Assembly (NCBI RefSeq): GCF_029952955.1
Contig: NZ_JASATX010000001.1
Coordinates: 496,001 to 560,000 of the forward strand
Reading direction: 5' to 3'
Origin: Ruicaihuangia caeni
Lineage (GTDB): Bacteria > Actinomycetota > Actinomycetes > Actinomycetales > Microbacteriaceae
Length of the DNA: 64,000 bases
Shown here: piece after piece, positions 63,460 to 64,000 of the stretch
Position numbering within the stretch: the stretch's first letter is position 1
Layout of the letters: the number at the start of each line of letters is the position of its first letter
Program-made: the position numbers and the translations under genes
The notes under the pieces: model-generated
What the model was told of the DNA's origin: nothing
Seen by the model: the letters and a program-made list of their open reading frames with translations, nothing else
The model's database searches: none

Positions 63460-64000
63460 TCCGGTTCACGCTCGCGCAACTCATCGCTCACCGCGTCAGG
63501 CTCGCTCTCACCGTCATCGCGGTGATCCTCGGCGTGGCCTTCGTAACCGGAAGCCTCGTGCTCAACGACACCGCGCAGCGGCTCTTCGACGAGCAGTTCC
63601 GCACGGCATCCGCCGGTGCAGACCTGACCGTTCGCACCGCCACTGCGTTCGACTCGGGCATGGGTGTCGAAGTCGAACGGGACCCGCTCCCTGCTCATGT
63701 GGTCGAACAGGTCGCGGCCATTGACGGCGTCGATGCAGCGATTGCCGTTGCGAAAGGCTCCGTGCGGCTCGAAGACCGCGAGGTCGATCTGGGTGCCGCG
63801 CAGCTCACCTCGTGGATTCCGCAACCGGTGGGTGCGTTTCCTCTCCGCGACGGCACCGCGCCGGTCGAGGCAGGCGAAGTCGCGCTCGATGTCGCGTCGG
63901 CCGGCACGCTCGGCCTTCGCATCGGCGATCGGCTGACGCTCGTCGCCGATCAGCGCATTGAGGTTCGCATCGTCGGCCTCGTGGGCTTCGGCGATGCCGA
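63456..64000 (+). CDS. FtsX/MacB-family permease, N-terminal part (cut by window end)
   Basis: 181 codons are present. It starts at the ATG overlapping the ATPase stop (ATGA, 63456-63459). The first membrane helix is LALTVIAVILGVAFVTGSLVLN, followed by an extracellular domain (DLTVRTATAFDS... AGTLGLRIGDRLTLVADQ), typical of the MacB periplasmic-core region of FtsX-like permeases. The frame is open to the last base. It forms the exporter with the preceding ATPase. Confidence 0.9.
   Translation, partial: MIRFTLAQLIAHRVRLALTVIAVILGVAFVTGSLVLNDTAQRLFDEQFRTASAGADLTVRTATAFDSGMGVEVERDPLPAHVVEQVAAIDGVDAAIAVAKGSVRLEDREVDLGAAQLTSWIPQPVGAFPLRDGTAPVEAGEVALDVASAGTLGLRIGDRLTLVADQRIEVRIVGLVGFGDA

Overview
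This 64 kb window is high-GC bacterial chromosome from the Actinobacteria, most likely the family Microbacteriaceae. The evidence is the GC-rich coding, a ClpP1-ClpP2-ClpX block, an ileS T-box that works on translation, a DUF2510 protein, DUF4233 between folC and ndk, a large RNase E with disordered arms, and many start codons with a -10 box six bases upstream. The housekeeping order rpiB, nei, tig, clpP1P2, clpX, valS, ileS, folC, ndk, rne, rplU, rpmA, obgE, proB, proA, nadD, rsfS resembles the order I recall for mycobacteria. I see no insertion sequence, prophage, CRISPR array or rRNA operon.

Layout. 1-11.4 kb: end of rpiB, an Fpg/Nei glycosylase, a small DUF2510 protein, an SRAP abasic-site protein, a very large multi-pass membrane protein, a RibD-C reductase, an NMT1-type ABC importer operon and a DUF151 protein. 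11.3-18.5 kb: tRNA-Gly(UCC), tRNA-Pro(UGG) with tig close behind, a transsulfuration-type PLP enzyme, a TPR protein, clpP1-clpP2, a CopC-like protein and clpX. 18.5-22.6 kb: a Dcp-type M3 peptidase, a divergent methyltransferase, and an ArsR-like regulator preceded by a phased array of TTGCAAAG half-sites. 22.7-33.7 kb: valS, then a TetR regulator divergent from a four-gene peptide-type ABC importer, then a PatB-like C-S lyase with a short-chain dehydrogenase.

33.7-50.4 kb is core housekeeping: the ileS T-box and ileS, folC/DUF4233/ndk joined by overlapping codons, a long folded leader and rne, rplU-rpmA with a UUCG terminator, obgE-proB, proA, a small membrane protein, then nadD, a membrane-anchored disordered protein and rsfS. 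50.5-53.4 kb: a metNIQ importer ending in a strong terminator. 53.5-64 kb is more accessory: tRNA-Ala(GGC), an AI-2E family membrane protein, a DHA2 drug exporter coupled to a DapA-like aldolase, a RimK ligase with a fused TrkA-C domain divergent from a RimB-like retropepsin, a large LuxR (LAL) regulator, and a DJ-1-like protein coupled to a MacB/LolD-type ABC exporter cut by the window end.

How the genes connect. Trigger factor and ClpP1P2X act in protein folding and degradation. rplU, rpmA, obgE, rsfS and rne act in ribosome assembly and RNA processing. The ATGA, GTGA or TAATG overlaps in several blocks imply translational coupling. The most notable regulatory structure is the TTGCAAAG array at 21500-21589, whose units overlap the -35, spacer and -10 of a predicted leaderless promoter for the ArsR-like gene. 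Other points of interest are a recurrent octamer GGATGCCG/CGGCATCC, five short tandem repeats, the structured rne leader, and the RimK/RimB pair with start codons 25 bp apart.
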